This document shows, in pieces, positions 62,301 through 64,000 of a stretch of DNA of 64,000 bases. The DNA lies in assembly GCF_905404315.1 (NCBI RefSeq), contig NC_066291.1, positions 12,797,501-12,861,500 of the forward strand, read 5' to 3'. How positions within the stretch are numbered: position 1 is the first letter of the stretch; each line of letters opens with the position of its first letter. The stretch is from Leptidea sinapis (Eukaryota; Arthropoda; Insecta; Lepidoptera; Pieridae). The translations under genes and the position numbers were made by a program. Under the pieces are notes generated by a model, which saw only the letters and a program-made list of their open reading frames with translations, was not told the DNA's origin and ran no database searches.

Positions 62301-63953
62301 CGATTTTGTGATCATTTTTCAAATCCAAGACGACCGCCGCACAAAATTATGATTTCAGCAATATGCATATCGTACCCGAGGTTCTCTAGGGTGCAGAGAA
62401 CGATTTGGTGATCATTTTTCAAATCCATGATGGCCGCCGCACAAAATTATGATTTCAGCAATATGGAAATCATACCCGAGGTTCTCGAGGGTGCAGAGAA
62501 CGATTTGGTGATCATTTTTCAATTTCAAGATGGCCGCCGCACAAAATTATGATTTCAGCAATATGGAAATCATGTCCGAGGTTCTCAAGGGTGCAGAGAA
62601 CAATTCTGTGATCATTTTTGTAATCCAAGAGGGCTGCCGTAAACAATTATGTTTTCAGCAATATGGATATCGTGTCCGCGGTTTTCGAGGGTGCAGAAAA
62701 CAATTTTGGGATCATTTTTAAATCCGAGATGGCCGCCGCTCAAAAGTATGATAACTAGATTATGGGTAACGTATCCCAGGTTCTCCAAGGAGCAGAGAAC
62801 GATTTTGTGATCATTTTTCAAATCCAAGACGACCGCCGCACAAAATTATGATTTCAGCAATATGCATATCGTACCCGAGGTTCTCTAGGGTGCAGAGAAC
62901 GATTTGGTGATCATTTTTCAAATCCATGATGGCCGCCGCACAAAATTATGATTTCAGCAATATGGAAATCATACCCGAGGTTCTCGAGGGTGCAGAGAAC
63001 GATTTGGTGATCATTTTTCAATTTCAAGATGGCCGCCGCACAAAATTATGATTTCAGCAATATGGAAATCGTGTCCGTGGTTCTCAAGGGTGCAGAGAAC
63101 AATTCTGTGATCAGTTTTGAAATCCAAGAGGGCTGCCGTAAACAATTATGTTTTCAGCAATATGGATATCGTGTCCGCGGTTCTTCAGGGTTCAGAAAAC
63201 GATTTTGTGATCATTTTTCAATTCCAAGATGGCCGCCGCTCAAAAGTATGATAACTACATTATGGGTATCGTATCCGAGGTTCTCGAGGGTGCTGAGAAC
63301 GATTTTGTGATCATTTTTCTAATCCATGATGACCGCCGCACAAAATTATGATTTCAGCAATATGGAAATCGTGTCCGAGGTTCTCAAGGGTGCAGAGAAC
63401 AATATTGGGATCATTTTTAAATCCGAGATGGCCGCCGTAAACAATTATGTTTTCAGCAATATGGATATCGTGTCCGCGGTACTTGAGGGTGCAGAAAACA
63501 ATTTTGGGATCATTTTTAAATCCGAGATGGCCGCCACTCAAAAGTATGATAACTAGATTATGGGTATCGTATTCGATGTTCTCGAGGGTGCAGAGAACGA
63601 TTTTGTGATCATTATTCAAATGCAAGATGACCGCCGCACAAAATTATGATTTCAGCAACATGGATATCGTACCCGAGGTTCTCGAGGGTGCAGAGAACGA
63701 TTTGGTGATCATTTTTCAAATCCAAGATGGCCGCTTCACAAAATTATGATTTCAGCAATATGGATATCGTGTCCTAGGTTCTCAAGGGTGCAGAGAACAA
63801 TTCTGTGATCATTTTTGAAATTCAAGAGGGCTACCGTAAACAATTATGTTTTCAGCAATATGGATATCATGTCAGCGGTTCTCGAGGGTGCAGAAAACAA
63901 TTTTGGGATCATTTTTAAATCCGAGATGGCAGCCGCTCAAAAGTATGATAACT
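56320..63953 (+). repeat. 7,675-bp tandem segmental duplication, copy 2
   Basis: Copy of 48645-56278 with few substitutions. Examples are 51017 t against 58692 c, and two changes in one C unit (53877 and 53889 c against 61552 and 61564 g). At 63,954 it departs from the end of copy 1 and continues as 'actaaattttgggtatcg', like 61,064, so the right-hand boundary of the two copies differs. Confidence 0.89.
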
Positions 63954-64000
63954 AAATTTTGGGTATCGTTTCCGAGGTTCTCAAGGGTGCAGAGAACAAT
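60145..64000 (+). repeat. 2,890-bp repeat in the second 7,675-bp copy, running off the window
   Basis: 60145-63034 is a full copy and 63035-64000 is the start of the next. The final 47 bases (63,954-64,000) follow 61,064-61,110 exactly, so this repeat has not ended at the window edge, unlike its counterpart at 56,278. Confidence 0.83.

Larger units (their letters stand above)
1..64000 (+). repeat. ~100-bp satellite DNA array (about 640 monomers), whole window
   Basis: Every stretch of the window can be phased into a unit of about 100 bp that begins near 'gatggccgccgc' and ends near 'catttttcaaatccaa', always in the same orientation. Landmarks present in nearly every unit are 'tgatcattttt', 'gaggttctcgaggg' and 'atggccgcc' or a close variant. 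Unit lengths are mainly 100, 99 and 97 bp. No unique sequence, transposon, inversion or gene interrupts the array, and both ends of the window are inside it. The structure is that of a eukaryotic tandem satellite, most likely centromeric or pericentromeric; function and species cannot be told from sequence alone. I did not recognise it as any named satellite family. Confidence 0.97.

Noticed and set aside
1..64000. CRISPR array
   Set aside because: There is no short conserved repeat alternating with unique spacers. The whole 100-bp unit is conserved, and no cas-like gene is present.
1..64000. Gene for a tandem-repeat protein
   Set aside because: A coding repeat would normally keep a unit length divisible by 3. 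Here units are 97, 99 and 100 bp and stops recur in C, D and B units in every frame.
1..64000. Internal Pol III promoter (A/B boxes) suggesting a tRNA- or SINE-derived unit
   Set aside because: 'ggttctcgagg' resembles the B box GGTTCGAnnCC only in its first five bases, and no A-box-like word lies at a suitable distance upstream. There is no poly(A) end or target-site duplication.
1..64000. Transposon or viral insertion
   Set aside because: No terminal inverted repeats, long terminal repeats, polymerase-like peptide or change of composition was found; the monomer phase is never broken by foreign DNA.
1..64000. Bacterial or phage origin of the window
   Set aside because: There are no genes, operons or ribosome binding sites, and a 64-kb homogeneous 100-bp satellite with multimer hierarchy is a eukaryotic feature.

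Overview
The window is one uninterrupted block of satellite DNA. From base 1 to base 64,000 it is a head-to-tail array of about 640 copies of a unit of roughly 100 bp (usual unit lengths 97, 99 and 100 bp), all in the same orientation. I found no gene, RNA gene, transposon, CRISPR array or unique sequence in it. The many open frames of 60-133 codons are products of the repeat: 100 is not a multiple of 3, so any frame runs through the monomer in rotating phase, and all the 'proteins' are permutations of the same few peptides on both strands.

Most probably this is a (peri)centromeric or other heterochromatic satellite of a eukaryotic nuclear genome, probably an animal; I cannot name the species. 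A hand count on one consensus monomer gives about 43% GC. Six CpG are seen where 4.5 are expected, so CpG is not depleted, which argues against a heavily methylated vertebrate-type satellite but does not prove an invertebrate.

The array has higher-order repeat (HOR) structure. At least nine monomer types can be told apart (called A to I here). Types A, B and C differ from each other by about 15% in hand alignment, while copies of the same multimer are nearly identical. Recurrent multimers are A-B-C-D (396 bp), A-B-C-D-F-G-H-I (795 bp), F-G-H-I (399 bp) and A-B-C-E (399 bp). Larger tandem duplications sit on top of these, with periods of about 597, 800, 898, 1,060, 1,997, 2,789, 2,890, 6,140 and 7,675 bp, several nested or carrying whole-monomer deletions. 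These are the expected traces of unequal exchange or replication slippage in a young, active array.

Layout: 1-2,144 is A-B-C-D multimers plus an F-G-H-I cassette; 2,145-4,600 holds a 1,060-bp duplication; 4,600-8,590 is two 2-kb copies; 8,590-13,169 is mixed A/B/C/D/E; 13,170-14,083 is a 795-bp multimer and its flank; 14,084-26,432 is a near-perfect 6,140-bp tandem duplication; 26,433-28,900 is mixed; 28,900-30,430 is the most degenerate stretch; 30,430-43,496 carries 800-, 898- and 399-bp multimers and a 3.3-3.8 kb displaced duplication; 43,497-48,774 is a 2.8-kb duplication; 48,645-64,000 is a 7,675-bp tandem duplication with nested 2,890- and 499-bp repeats, cut off by the window edge. Variants diagnostic of the left part (F/G/H/I units with the 'gtacaagac' block) and of the right part (NotI-bearing D units, 'gatggcagcc' C units, 'ccaaggtgg' units) do not mix, so there appear to be two homogenisation domains meeting at about 29-30 kb.
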